DNA from: Polytrichum commune
Taxonomy: Eukaryota > Streptophyta > Polytrichopsida > Polytrichales > Polytrichaceae
Direction of reading: 5' to 3'
Assembly (NCBI GenBank): GCA_950295325.1
Contig: OX485805.1
Location: 2,974,501 to 3,038,500, forward strand
Length of the DNA stretch: 64,000 bases
The position numbers and the translations under genes were made by a program. Of this stretch, positions 35,437 to 46,621 are shown in pieces. The notes under the pieces are model-generated. The model was given only the letters and a program-made list of their open reading frames with translations. It was not told the origin of the DNA and did no database searches. Positions within the stretch are counted from its first letter, which is position 1; each line of letters starts with the position of its first letter.

Positions 35437-36150
35437 TACTAAATTTCTCTACACTATGAAATTGCACTAAATATGATATTTAGTGCCACCACTTCTAATT
35501 GTCATGCTTGATACGAATTGTAAACCGCGGTGTAGTGCCACCACCACTAAATGGTAACCCAACATTATTTGTCGTTTCCTTGTAAATAGTTTGGGGGGAT
35601 TAGAGATTTACAGTGTTGCAATTACTGTGACTTACCAAGTGGTTATTCATCCGAATTTCCATCATCCATGACAATATATCATCAGAAGTTGTTGATAAGA
35701 GAAGGTAGGGTTTTGGGCAACATATGAACTTGTCCATCATCCATGACAACATTTGTTCACTTATTCATAAGAAGTGTCCTCCGAAAAGTTACCATGGTGT
35801 CATAAAATACCATATGATACTAAATAGCATATTTAGTGCCATGTCGCCAAAAAACCTAGGAAGCATTTTTTTTATCCCGGTATTATTCACTAAAAATATT
35901 GTTCAAAACAACACTATTCATTGAAAGTATCGGCACTTGACACTATTCACTGACAAGCACGTGTTCCCATTCTTATTTTTTCATTCCACAAACACCTTAG
36001 ATGAGCATGTATTCGTGAATTTCATGGCACTTAGTAAAACAAGATTAGCCCTCAGTAACTTTGAGATTCAGCTAAATAATGTGTGCTTTGGGATTTAGTA
36101 CCACCCTCACCAATTGGGATAGTCAATGTAGCTATCGTACATTGATTATC
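35437..36150. mobile_element. CACTAAATA family-L copy interrupted by a family-K element
   Basis: The outer sequence matches the family-L interiors at 52090-52431 and 54030-54697 (shared CCTAGGAAGCAT, GACACTATTCACTGACAAGC and AGTAACTTTGAGATT). Inside, 35465-35838 is a 374-bp family-K element bounded by CACTAAATATGATATTTAGTG and its degenerate inverse. The target duplication is not preserved. Confidence 0.65.
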
Positions 36151-37160
36151 CCAATCAATGCGTGTTACTATTTGGAGTTACACATTGCTATAATCATTTA
36201 ATGAGAATGTACTATCTTACCAAGCAATGTCATTTATGTTCTATAATGTCCGAACAACCCATTGAACTTTTGTTGGTAGAATTGAATTCATGAATAAGAC
36301 GAAATACTTGGGATAATTAGTGTAGGTGCCTATTTGTTTGGTCATTGGCTCCACGTTAACATTACTCGTGCTACTAAGCATGCTTCCTTTTCCAAAAGGG
36401 ACAAGCTAGTGCCAAGCTCGTGCCGCCCTTGAATCCATAGTCCTTTATTCTCACTGCTTCATTGATAGCGCATTAATTGTAAAGTTTAAATGACAATTCA
36501 AATTGCGCCTTGCCTACAGGGCATGCAACCAACCGACCAATAGGCATGCTCAGAATAACCAAATACCCAACGTGAAATTCATTGATGTAATATTGGTTAT
36601 GAACTATGGGAGAGAGCCTCATCTAGTTGTTCATTCGTGAAGAGCGAGTAGTAGTCAAGACGAGCACTATTCATTTTCTCAAGGGTGGCCCAACATAAAT
36701 GGGGCATAATTCTTGCAAAATTCTCACTAAGGGTGTAGCAACCTAGTGCCAAGCAATGTTATGTCATTTACATAGTTTTTTTCTTTATTTTGGGTGCCTC
36801 ATGAGATCAAATTGCACAAGAACTCATAAGGTGATTTTCTTCCTTAAGAACCAAAACTTGAAGAAGGAAAAAGATGGCAAAAACCCAGCAGGGTAATGCA
36901 GTTTGGTGGTTCACTGCCAACTCCAAGTCAAATGCCACGTATATAGCCTATGCCGCCACCAACGTATATGTTCTGTTAGTGCCTCCCTTGTGACCTAACC
37001 CCAATTCTTAGGGGGGGTTGGGGAAGGGGGGGGGGAGAGTGTAGCCTATCACCAAAAATGAAATTTGGATAGAATAAACATAACAAAAATTAAATGACAT
37101 ACTTCAATGTGCATTGTGTAGCCAACATGTGAATTTTCACATATATACACACACATTGGC
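36151..37160. other. Repeat-derived gene-free DNA
   Basis: The part near 36230-36270 (TGTCCGAACAACCCATTGAA) has an inverted relative near 51285-51310, so this belongs to a larger dispersed repeat. A run of 10 G lies at 37026-37035. No gene is seen. Confidence 0.4.
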
Positions 37161-37163
37161 CAC

Positions 37164-37340
37164 ATGTTGTTATCATGTTGTGACCCTTCACTTAGATTTC
37201 CGTGTGGAAATTGGGGTTTAGGCACTTGCAATGTTGAAACATTCCGGAATTCTCTACGGTACCTTTTTTTATTATGTTTGATCACCAAAGAAGGGAGCAA
37301 AGAAAAAGCTCAAAGGTGGACGACACATAACAATACCCAC
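37164..37340. repeat. Dispersed repeat A, copy 1
   Basis: This shares GGAAATTGGGGTTTAGGCAC, the following TTGCAATGTTGAA and the GAAGGGAGC block with 42771-42910, and more weakly with 43690-43830 and 44030-44110. The two main copies lie on either side of the LINE relic. The element type is unknown. Confidence 0.6.
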
Positions 37341-37590
37341 ATGCCACCTCATGAGAATTCTTGCCCACCTGTCTTCTGACCTACATGATAGCATGGCTTG
37401 CCAACTAGGTATTGTAGTTGCCTACTTATTTGATAGTTTAGGTGTCGGCGTGGTGCTCACCACCTTAGTCCACCCAACTATGGTGGGGGGTCCTTGGACC
37501 TTGTTGTATGGGTACCTCAAAGCCCTTTGGGGGGATTCCATGTCCGGTATCTTCAAGGCACTAGTGGCTAGCTAGGAACTTGTATAGTGT

Positions 37591-37760
37591 GTTACTATAG
37601 TGTCCATCCTCGAAAGGGGAGAGTAGTATTTGTCCCAGTGTCCCCTTGTCCAGTGGGCATCGGGTCATTGGCATTACGAACGGACACTTTATTCACGCCA
37701 ACCCCTTGCTTGAAAGGGGTTGGAGTTTCTATCTATCTATCTTTCTATCTATCTATGGCA
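37591..37760 (+). repeat. Repeat B, copy 1: probable LINE 3' end with TCTA tail
   Basis: 170 bp, starting GTTACTATAGTGTCCATCCT and ending in a TCTA tetranucleotide tail followed by ATGGCA. A second copy (42573-42719) lies downstream of the LINE coding region. If B is the 3' terminus of this LINE family, copy 1 is the end of another, almost completely truncated element, and the relic downstream was inserted at its microsatellite tail. Confidence 0.6.
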
Positions 37761-37788
37761 AAAAGGTAACCCATTATAACTAACAAAC

Positions 37789-39789
37789 CATAGACCTATT
37801 GCACTAGCTAACACCATATATAAATTCTACACGAGTACATTAACTTCTATCCTATCAGCGTATGGAGAAAAATACCAAATATTACACGATAGTCAAGAAG
37901 GATTTAGAGCAGAGAGAAGCACTTCTAGACAAATCCAATTATTAATCGCAGCGCTTGAAGACGCAAGACTCACGAACCAAGATATATATATCATTTACAT
38001 TGACTTCAAAAATGCCTTCGGCTCCATTGATCACGCCAGACTTTTAGCCATAATGAAAGATCTGGGATATCCTACTGACTCCATAAATCTCATAAGAAAC
38101 ATATATTCATAATCCTCAATAATATTCACTGGTGAACACTTCGGTAAAACCTTACCAATCCCCATTCAAAGAGGTACAATACAAGGTGATACCCTTAGCC
38201 CATATCTATTTATCATATTCCTAGAACCCCTCCTCAGATGGCTACAACAAGGGAATAATGGATACACTTTTAGTACATCCAAAATAAAAATCTCATCAGC
38301 AGCATATGCAGATGACCTAGCAGCAATCGCCAATAAACTAGAGACACTACAAACACAACTCAACAAACTATACAAATTTTGCGAATGGGCAGGAATGGAT
38401 CTTGGAATACCCAAGTGCGCAATAACTGGATGTCCAAACAAATCCAAACTTCACCCCACAACCTTCAAAGTCTTAATCCAATCTACCAATATCAACTACA
38501 GAAACCAACCTATACCAGTCTTAAACCAACATGAACCATACACGTATCTAGGAATAAATCTTGCACCATCACTCAAATGGAAAACACAAATAAATACCAC
38601 TACAGCTAAAGTAATAAAACAGTGTCAAGCCCTTGTAACATGTCCAGCTACTATGAAACAAAAAATAAACATGGCAGATACAGTCATACGTGCTGGAATA
38701 GCATACAGCTTCTACGCAGTGCCATACTCCATACCAGCTATCAAAAAACTCGATAAAAAAATCATAGCACTTCACAAAACGATATGCGGAATACCCAAAT
38801 GTACATCTAACATCGCTACACAACTCCCACACAATCTATTCGGAATCGAAGCATTCTCACTACAAAATGCCTATTTAAGATGCATTGGAAAACAACTACA
38901 AAAAGCCCTCAATGATAAAGGTAGAATTGGGAAAATATATGTTGGTCTACTTCAATTCATACTCGCCAAATATGGGGGCTCTAAGGAAATCACCCGCATT
39001 AAATACCACCACTGTGTTAGATCACCCATCACTAGAACATTATTCTTGCTCAAACATAAAGCCGGAGTCCACCTAAAAAGTACAATAAACAATTTCCTAC
39101 TAACCTCATCCCCACTTGAAACTGCATGGATGCAGGAAGCACAAATGTTTCATGGCCTAAATTCCAACACCTCATTTAAATTACTACACAAACTACTTGT
39201 ACATAATATAATCATACTAGACCAAATTACCATGCCTAATGGTATCACTCTAATGAACCCGGACGAATTCAAAATCTACCACTCCACTCCTTCTAAACTT
39301 ATCAAAAACGCACTTAACATAGCTAATCAATTATTTTGTCACCCCCCTTGTAATCAATGCCCCCTACCATGCCAACAACACCATCCACCAAAATCCCTAA
39401 AAAATAAATATATAATAAGACACCACAATATCCTACCACACCCACCAACCGCCCCCGTACACCCCCCTAACCTCCCCATCCCCCCTCTACCCCCTCCTCC
39501 CAACAACATGCTTAAAGACCCCCGACAATTCCCCATACATAAAATAATCGATCATAAACAAAAACAATCCAATGACCATAACGGAATAAAAAGAACAGTC
39601 ACGTCGTACTTATGTCAATGGACTACAACAAATAACAACACATATAACAAATGGCGAACTCAAAGGGACCTATACCCCTACTGTGAAACCAACACATGTA
39701 ATCACAACACAGACCTACTTATCCATTACTACAAAGAAAGACAACACAAACATTTTTCAAACATAATTAATGCCTACTTCTCCACATAA
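37789..39789 (+). pseudogene. Reverse transcriptase and thumb/linker of the LINE relic
   Basis: One frame carries the RT palm, from SQEGFRAERST through IYIDFKNAFGSIDHARLL, IQRGTIQGDTLSP and AAYADDLAAI, interrupted by TAA at 38110. The open stretch from 38395 continues through a YLGINLAPSLKWKTQI thumb motif to a Pro-rich segment near 39430-39510. It stops at TAA 39787 but the same frame continues beyond. Order and spacing match LINE polymerases. Confidence 0.85.
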
Positions 39790-42271
39790 CAACATAGAGA
39801 CACAAGATACATCACACCAAACACAATAATTCCACTAGCACATATCTCTATTAATGAATGCAACCCAGAAAACGACATCGAATCAAACTCTGATACCATC
39901 CAAACACAATTCGATGTCGCTCACATATATGAAGACAATGGCCGACACCTCACTACCATCCCGAAAGCTAGACTAACATGATTATGGAAACAATACCAAT
40001 TGGCAAAAAACAACACACACGGTCTAGAACCATCTACCCAATCGTTCGAAACTGAAATTGTTTGGTTATACCAAAGGTACAAATACCGTATCCCAAAAAA
40101 TGACCCACTCAAACGAGCCCAATATACAATACCTACCCAAATATTAGATCTCCTGATTACAACATTCAATATTAACCACTCATATTTTTCATCCCCAGTT
40201 ACATGTCCCACACAATTCACCCAATTCTACTCACCATTCTCGCGAGACATAATATTTGGATCCCTAGATAAAGCGTTTGACCATAAATGACAAGGAATCG
40301 GTTACGCACACCCTCATAATACAACAGACCTACAACAAGCTATTCACTGGGCGCGCATAGCGGCCCAAAATGATCCATATACAATCACTATACTTATATC
40401 TCCGGATACTAATTGGTACCAAAACTCCAACCCACACACAGGCTCATTCCCAGACACACACGTCATTGCCCATTTCGCCGCTGATACGATCACGTATGAG
40501 GAACCCACAATACCCCCCGAGCTCAATATCACAATAAAAGAACCATCTACCATGCAAATATTCTGTATCCATCACCAAAACAATAACATAGGCACCTACG
40601 AACAAATGAAATTAATAAACGACATAGCAAATAACCTCCAAATACTACAAAGTCACACACAAACTGCACCACCCACCCCTCCAAACATCACCGTTAACCC
40701 TAGTAAAAAATGGGCCACATCAAACTACCCAAATACAATCCCACACAATAATACCCCTACCCCACAACTCCCAAACTACCAAACTAACTTACCGCTAAAA
40801 TTCCACCCCCAATTTAGCTACTACACAGACGGATCCTTTATAAAACCCAAAGAAATTGCCCCTGGGGTATGGAGAAGAGAAAGAGCTGGATACGGTATCT
40901 ATAGCCCCAAAGGCTTAAATATCGCCAAAAGACTCCATGGGCATCAAAACATACTACGTGCAGAAATGATGGCTATACACAAAACACTAAGAATCATTAA
41001 TACAAAATTCCCTAATGAACCCGCATTCATATTCACAGAACGTATTATACCTATTCAACACACAAATTAAACACCCCACTCTCCATAATAGTCACCCCGA
41101 CCAAACCACACTCAACTCCATGGTAAAAATCCTCCAAGACCGTACACAGCCAATCACACTATACAAAGTCAGAGCACACGTCAACATTGACGGTAATGAA
41201 AAAGCGGATAAACTAGCAAAAGACGGGTTAGAATTAGAACACATAATTGCCATCCACCCATACGAACATGCCCACGCCATCCCGTACTATTACCAAAAGG
41301 ACGTTTGGGCCTCGATGGCAGACGTCCCAGACAAAGGCCCAATAAGATTCTTAGAAAAACAAATTAAAAAATATGATAGGGAAACCAATATAGCAATCAT
41401 GGCCACACAAACCCCCAACACGTGTAAATGGACAGAAAATATAGACATTGACAAAGAACTGTCCAACGAATTCTGGACAAATCCCTTAATCACAGACAAA
41501 CAAAAATCCTGCCTTATTAAATTCCGCACAGGAACATACATGGGTAATGCTAGAAAACAAATGTTCTTCGGTCACCAGAGGTACCCCTCTATCACATGCC
41601 CTATATGCAATTCAAACGATCCAGACACTTGGCTACATGTTCTACTGAAATGCAACCAACAACATATACACTCACTATGAATTAAAAGACATAACAAAGC
41701 AGTCGGAGAAATTAGGAAGCTTCTAATCTCGTCCGAAAAATCCTGATGTTTTACTCTCATGAATGCCGGTACCTTCAATAATAACCCCCAAGAAAATACA
41801 GTCCCCAAATGGCTACTCCCCTGCACATGTAACACACAAAGATGTCATTGCAACGCAAGATTTCGACCTGATATACTCTGCGTTAAAGGATTACCATATC
41901 AAAATGACCCTCCCAGTGACATTGACCCTAACCTCACCATACAATTTATTGAATTCACATATTGTAACGACAGATTTTCCCCAGAAACAATAGAAGCAAA
42001 AAACAACAAATACAAACCTTTGATTGAGAGTATCGCTTCCAGAGGATGGAAAATCGAACCACTTATTGTCATCACAGCTGGGGCCCGAGCTACGGCCCAC
42101 ATCCCATCTATGAAAATACTAGAAGAAAATCTCAAAATACCCCTGGTTACCATCAAAAATACCTTTAAAAACATTAATACCATTGCAATACAATATGCCA
42201 TGTCCATCCTCCTCCATAAGAGGAGAATTGAGAACCACCAACCGCCCCCCCAAAACTTAGACCCTCCATAA
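39790..42271 (+). pseudogene. RNase H, zinc finger and REL endonuclease of the LINE relic
   Basis: RNase H lies in the first frame (Asp at 40828-40830, Glu near 40963). The frame then shifts near 41040 so that KVRAHVNIDGNEKADKLAKD, the C-terminal RNase H block, is read in the next frame. The finger CPICNSNDPDTWLHVLLKC comes after it, and RHNKAV after a TGA. From 41759, an open frame of 170 codons holds the REL-type nuclease: CxC-x4-CxC, RPD, FIEFT and KYKPL, then VITAGARA. The fourth conserved RNase H Asp position is lost at the frameshift. Confidence 0.8.
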
Positions 42272-42319
42272 AACCCAAAAAACTTATATAATATTTAGTA
42301 TATATTTACAGCTCAGAAT

Positions 42320-42481
42320 GAGGGATTGGTGCCGGTTGGTTGGTACAAATTTCCTGCCTTTTACTCACTTGCAGCACCAAGTCACGCGTTACATTTTAGA
42401 CGATCATACGGACTCGACTGAAATCGAACCCGGAACGTCTTAACTCAAACATCCTCCCACAACCAACCGAGGAATCATGAC
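42320..42481 (-). repeat. Possible tRNA-derived (SINE-like) segment
   Basis: On the minus strand, 42481-42415 starts CCTCGGTTGGTTGTGGGAGG and contains GGGTTCGATTTC, a good match to a pol III B box (GGTTCGANTCC), about 40 nt after a weaker A-box-like block. It lies in the 3' region of the LINE, opposite in sense. Whether it is a real SINE or part of the LINE 3' UTR is open. Confidence 0.4.
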
Positions 42482-42536
42482 TTGGCGTTCACTCTCATAA
42501 CAAAAACACTAATTATACCTAAAAGGCATGCACCGC

Positions 42537-42558
42537 CGTGGGCCATGATCGGCCCACG
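42537..42558 (+). other. Perfect 8-bp stem hairpin before repeat B
   Basis: CGTGGGCC and GGCCCACG form a perfect inverted pair with a short loop just upstream of repeat B copy 2, within the LINE 3' region. It could be a 3' UTR structure used for recognition by the polymerase, as known for other LINEs; this is inference. Confidence 0.45.
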
Positions 42559-42572
42559 TTATTTGTTTCTCG

Positions 42573-42719
42573 GTTACTATAGTGTCCATCCTCGAAAGAG
42601 GAGAGTAGTTTTGTCCCAGCTTCCCCATGTCCTGTGGGCATCGGGTTGTTGGCATTACGAACGGACACTCTATTCACGCCGGCCCCTAAAGGGACCGGAG
42701 TTTCTATCTATCTATGGCA
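42573..42719 (+). repeat. Repeat B, copy 2, at the LINE 3' end
   Basis: 147 bp, homologous to 37591-37760, with a shorter TCTA tail (TTTCTATCTATCTATGGCA). It lies 280 bp after the last LINE codon, and the TCTA tail probably marks the element's 3' terminus. Confidence 0.6.
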
Positions 42720-42770
42720 TCCCGGTAATCAATCCTTGTGAAGAATGTTGCCTCGTGTCGTTATCAAATT

Positions 42771-42945
42771 GTAACATGCTACTTAGGATCCTAAGTGGAA
42801 ATTGGAGTTTAGGCACTTGCAAATGTTGAAGCAAAGGACTATCTACGGTCATTCCCGTTTGATCAATGAAGAAGGGAGCCAAGCACAAAAAAAAACTCAA
42901 ACGTTGAAGGTCTAGGCAAATAGATGGGGGGGGGGGGGGGGTAGA
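42771..42945. repeat. Dispersed repeat A, copy 2, ending in poly-G
   Basis: This matches 37164-37340 (GGAAATTGGAGTTTAGGCAC and GAAGAAGGGAGC). It is followed by a run of 16 G (42926-42941) and then by the family-K element. Confidence 0.6.
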
Positions 42946-42972
42946 AAAGGTCACTTCAACTGGAGGCAACTA

Positions 42973-43283
42973 CACTAAATATGATATTTAGTGTTGTTAT
43001 CACCCTATCATGCTCAACACTAATTTTCAATTCTTTAATAATTAGTGTTAGACATAAACGCGCCACCACCTTCCCTACCGCCACCTCCCTTCTCCTTTTA
43101 TCATTGTTAATTTTTTTCATATCCTTACTAACACTAAATTCATGCATGTAACTTCCACATATTACCATAGTTGATATTTAATGTTTGAGTTTACATTGAA
43201 TGTTACTTACTTTCATAGGGTTAGTGATATTTTGTGTATGCATTCGTATTTAGTGTATCAAACACTAAATATCATATTTAGTG
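42973..43283. mobile_element. TA-target MITE, family K, complete copy
   Basis: A 311-bp element that begins CACTAAATATGATATTTAGTG and ends with the inverse, CACTAAATATCATATTTAGTG, flanked by TA on both sides (42971-42972, 43284-43285). Each terminal repeat is itself a palindrome around one central base, so either end can fold alone. The TA duplication fits the Tc1/mariner/pogo superfamily. No coding capacity. Confidence 0.88.
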
Positions 43284-43559
43284 TAGCTAGGCGGTATTAG
43301 TGTGCAACCAAATCCATGCTATAACCCAGGTATGTCACCGCGCATGCTACAAACTACAGTAAAAAAAAAGTAGCATGTGGTTTACTTCTATGCAGTTTAC
43401 ACATTGTATGTGTTCTACCCTATATATATATAATTTTCTATTGTTGCGTTTGTATTTTTACATTGTTGCGCCTCATGTCCTCCAAAAGGTTGCCCGGGCT
43501 ATAGAAACCTAGGCCATATGCCCAGCCCAAGAGACACTCAATGACACCAACCCAACGAC

Positions 43560-44420
43560 CTACATCCTTGTAAGGATACTTACTTACGTATCTACATATG
43601 TACATGGCAACATGGTTTTTTACTAATGTAGTTGCCTATTTGGTTTGGCATAAAATCATCATTTTCGGGAAGAAATGATCCACATGTTGTTATTGCATTT
43701 GTTGGGACCCATTAGATGCATGTGTGGAATTGTGTTGTGGCACCCACAATGTTGGCCCTCTACATTTTGTTTTTATTCAATTACCAAAAAGGGGAGCACA
43801 ATTATAGCTTAAGGGAGGAGAAACATAATAATACCTACATACCTACATACATGGTTGTATGTCTAATCTATTAATATTTTTTGTTTACCATGGTCAACGA
43901 AGGAACAAGTAAAAACAAAAGCCAAAGCAAAAGCGCAAGATCGGATACCATGCACACAACTATTCCTACTTATTTGTTCACTTACTTACCCACTCAAACC
44001 ACATGCCACTTCATAAGGATACTTACAAGCCTACGTATGTGGTTGCATGCTTCCTCTACTAATTCCGGTTCTACATGATCAATGAGGAAGAAAACAAAGA
44101 AAAGCAATGCAAGAGCTTAAGGCTAGACACACCTACCTACACCTACCTACATGCCACTTCGTAAGGATTCATGCCTATCTCTTCCCTACATGGTTGCTCG
44201 GCAAAATTATGAATAAATAAATAATATCTATATATCTATTGATATTATTCTTTATGGTTCGCATCGGTTTTCTCAAACAAACAGGCTAAAGCAAAGCAAA
44301 GCTTGTGGTTGGAGACCAACAAAAATATCTACCTATTGCTCACTAATCTACCCAATCACAAGTCACCTCCTAAGGTTACCTACATGCCTACCCTACATGG
44401 TTTCTTGACAAATCTATGGT
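43560..44420. repeat. Degenerate tandem repeat, about 180-200 bp unit
   Basis: Four or five diverged units share the order TACCTACATACATGGTTG, a short AT-rich part, TCTACTAATTCCGG-like sequence, ATCAATGAGGAAGAAAAC-like sequence and GCAAAGC/GCTTAAG. Parts also resemble repeat A. It looks like an old satellite or a tandemly expanded transposon piece. No gene. Confidence 0.6.
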
Positions 44421-45150
44421 ATGTTTATTTGTTGTGTGATAACATATAGGTGTGAGATGCCCTCTTGAATAAACTAAACATCGTCCTAGTTTACCTTGAT
44501 ATCTTCTAAAGGTCTGAAAGTGTCCCTTTTATGGGTTGGGCTACTTTGCAGATGTTTGATTGCGTGATTTTAACTTGACTTAAGTGTGAACACTTATGCT
44601 ACCAAAGTGAAACCCCCCTCCCTTTTGTCAACGTGGAGATTGACATGGCATCCTTATACTATGTTACTTTGCACAACTAACTATGTAAGTTAGATCTCTC
44701 TCTCTCTCTCCCCACATGTCTTTGTGTGTCTTCCCTTTGACTTCAATCATCCAATCTCATCATATCGCACACTTGTGGTTTACTTGACGGAGCAACTAGC
44801 TAGGTGCCCACATGCCTCCTATATATGTTCCAACATCAAAAACAAAAACCAACATAAATCAATAAATAAAAGCAAGCAAGCGTTGGTGCCCGTTCCTTCA
44901 TTGCAAGCATCGCCATACACCACTCCAATATGATAGCTAGCCCTCGTGTGTGTTCCATAGTAGGCGACTTTCGAGGACAACCAACCCCTTTAGGTCTCGG
45001 CATAGGGAACGCAATTGAGTCGACCAAAGCTCTTGAGCTTTGACCATCACCGCTCTCCAAAGCAAGATGTATGTGAGCCAACACTCACTTCTATACGGTG
45101 AGGTGCGGAAACTTTAGTACATAAGTAAGTCCTACCCTTTGCAACTAGAT
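44421..45150. other. Gene-free interval
   Basis: No exon or element end is recognised. A TC dinucleotide run lies at 44694-44710. Confidence 0.4.
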
Positions 45151-45159
45151 ATGAGGAAG

Positions 45160-45893
45160 AATTATTACACTAATTATTATATTTAACATCATATGGTTTG
45201 TTATGTCATTGTAGTAACTTTTATAATGACACTTCTTATGAATAAGTTTACAAGTATTGTCATCTCAACTTTCCATAACATTAGACAAGTTTCAAAGTTC
45301 GGTCAGTTGCCAAATCGAGCTACCAAATTCAAGCAGGTAGATTCTCAGTGATATGGTGGTGATCCACAACTGGGTAGATAATTGATTAAACAACGGAAGG
45401 TTCATATGTTTTGAGAATAACATATCACATTCTATATGCGATTGTGGTTTTGAAACGCAATGTTGCCAATACAATGTTTGTATGGTTATGGCCAATTGTT
45501 GGTGATTACCTATTTGCAATGAATAATACCCATGTTGAGTGTACCCCAAATGTGGGGGAAAACCACAGTAGAAGGGGCATAATGCTTAGGGGATTCATGC
45601 CCCCCCAAACATTGATACACAATTGAGTAATATTATGACTTTAAGTGCCAATTATTGATACAAGGTTTGGTATACTCTACATCCTAATATTTATGTCATG
45701 AAATATTATTATGGATGATTGAAAATTGAATGAAGAGTCACTTAGTAAGTGGAAGTAATTGCAACATTGTAAATATACAATGCCCAAATTTTTTCTTTAG
45801 AAGGAATGACAAATAATGTCAAGTTTACAATTAGGAATTGAGCAAGACAAATAGAATTGGTGACACCAAATACAATATTTAGTGTAGTGGCTG
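45160..45893. mobile_element. Family-K-related element, inverted, with insertion
   Basis: The right part (45690-45890) is the reverse complement of the family-K-like sequence at 2960-3260, ending ACAATATTTAGTG then TA. The left part (45160-45280) matches the other side. 45290-45690 is foreign sequence between them. The left terminus is eroded. Confidence 0.5.
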
Positions 45894-46044
45894 CCAAATA
45901 CCATGTAGAGCAAGACATCTCCGAGTCAAGTTGAAGAGAACTTCTCGACATCTTAAAAGAAATCACACTATTGTGAATTAACTTATTTTCAAAAAGTGTA
46001 GCTCCACAATACTTGCACTAACAATATGTACATGGCTCTCTCAG

Positions 46045-46618
46045 GGTCAGTTTACACCATGGACCATGAAGTCAAACCATGGACGATGGTGTTTTTTTCA
46101 TGGTCCGACTTCATGGTCCAACTTCCAAGGTCCCATTTCTCAAAAAATCAATTTACAAAGCCTTTAGGCCCCTCACTAGGTGTAAACCAAATGTGGAGCA
46201 AGAGGAATGATCATGCATCAAAAAGTGGATGTGTTAAGTTTTTTAATATATATGTCCAAAAAGGGCAGTTTTGAAAAAAATAAAATGACAAAACTTGACC
46301 ATTCTTGTGTCTTCTCTTATCATCGTTTTCTCTTCCCTCCCCCCCCCCAAAAGGAATCATTATAATAGTATTTCTTTTTCATGGGTCCCTCCTTTTTTCT
46401 ATCAAAGCACCTCTTTTGCCTCTCCCACCGCAAAACCCGTTGGACCATGTCAGTGGATAATGTAGGCCTTAAAATATGTCTTATGAGGACCTCAAACTTC
46501 ATGGTCACTCTGGCATTTTTTCCTTGGTGTAAACCAAAGTGGTCTCGGGATGAGTTCAACAACCAATCACATATTTACATGGCCTTATGACTTCATGGTC
46601 CATGGTGTAAACAACCCC
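46045..46618. mobile_element. Harbinger-like MITE, family P, complete copy
   Basis: 574 bp. The left end reads GGGTCAGTTTACACCATGG; the right end is CCATGGTGTAAACAACCCC. The flanks are TCA on both sides (46042-46044, 46619-46621). Long terminal and sub-terminal repeats of ACCATGGACCATGAAGT make strong foldback potential. The interior has a 10-C run (46339-46348). The 3-bp duplication and GGG ends suggest PIF/Harbinger. Confidence 0.82.
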
Positions 46619-46621
46619 TCA

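Larger units (their letters stand above)
37761..42300 (+). mobile_element. Non-LTR retrotransposon relic with RT, RNase H and restriction-like endonuclease
   Basis: Begins inside the reverse transcriptase (NHRPIALANTIYKFYT at 37789 on) with IDFKNAF and the YADD catalytic box (38305-38316). A long linker follows, then RNase H (YYTDGSF at 40816-40836, RAEMMAIHKTL at 40959 on), then CPIC-x-H-C (from 41597) followed by RHNKAV, and a C-terminal restriction-like endonuclease with CTCNTQRCHC, RPDI (about 41864), FIEFTYCND and KYKPL. In-frame stops at 38110, 39787, 39979, 40288, 41678 and 41744 and a frameshift near 41040 make it inactive. The sense strand is strikingly poor in G. RNase H together with a C-terminal REL endonuclease recalls the Dualen/RandI clade. 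No AP endonuclease is present; the 5' half is missing. Confidence 0.85.

Noticed and set aside
38569-39536. Minus-strand frames opposite the LINE
   Set aside because: They are shadows of the LINE coding strand; the sense frame carries the RT motifs.
37591-42719. LTR retrotransposon with repeat B as LTRs
   Set aside because: B is only about 150-170 bp, ends in a TCTA microsatellite and has no TG...CA borders; the enzyme between is a LINE polymerase with no integrase or protease.
42973-43283. CACTA/EnSpm transposon, because the ends start with CACTA
   Set aside because: The duplication is the 2-bp TA, confirmed by two empty sites, whereas CACTA elements make 3-bp duplications.
43560-44420. 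CRISPR-like array
   Set aside because: Units are long, diverged and lack constant repeats with unique spacers; the genome is eukaryotic.
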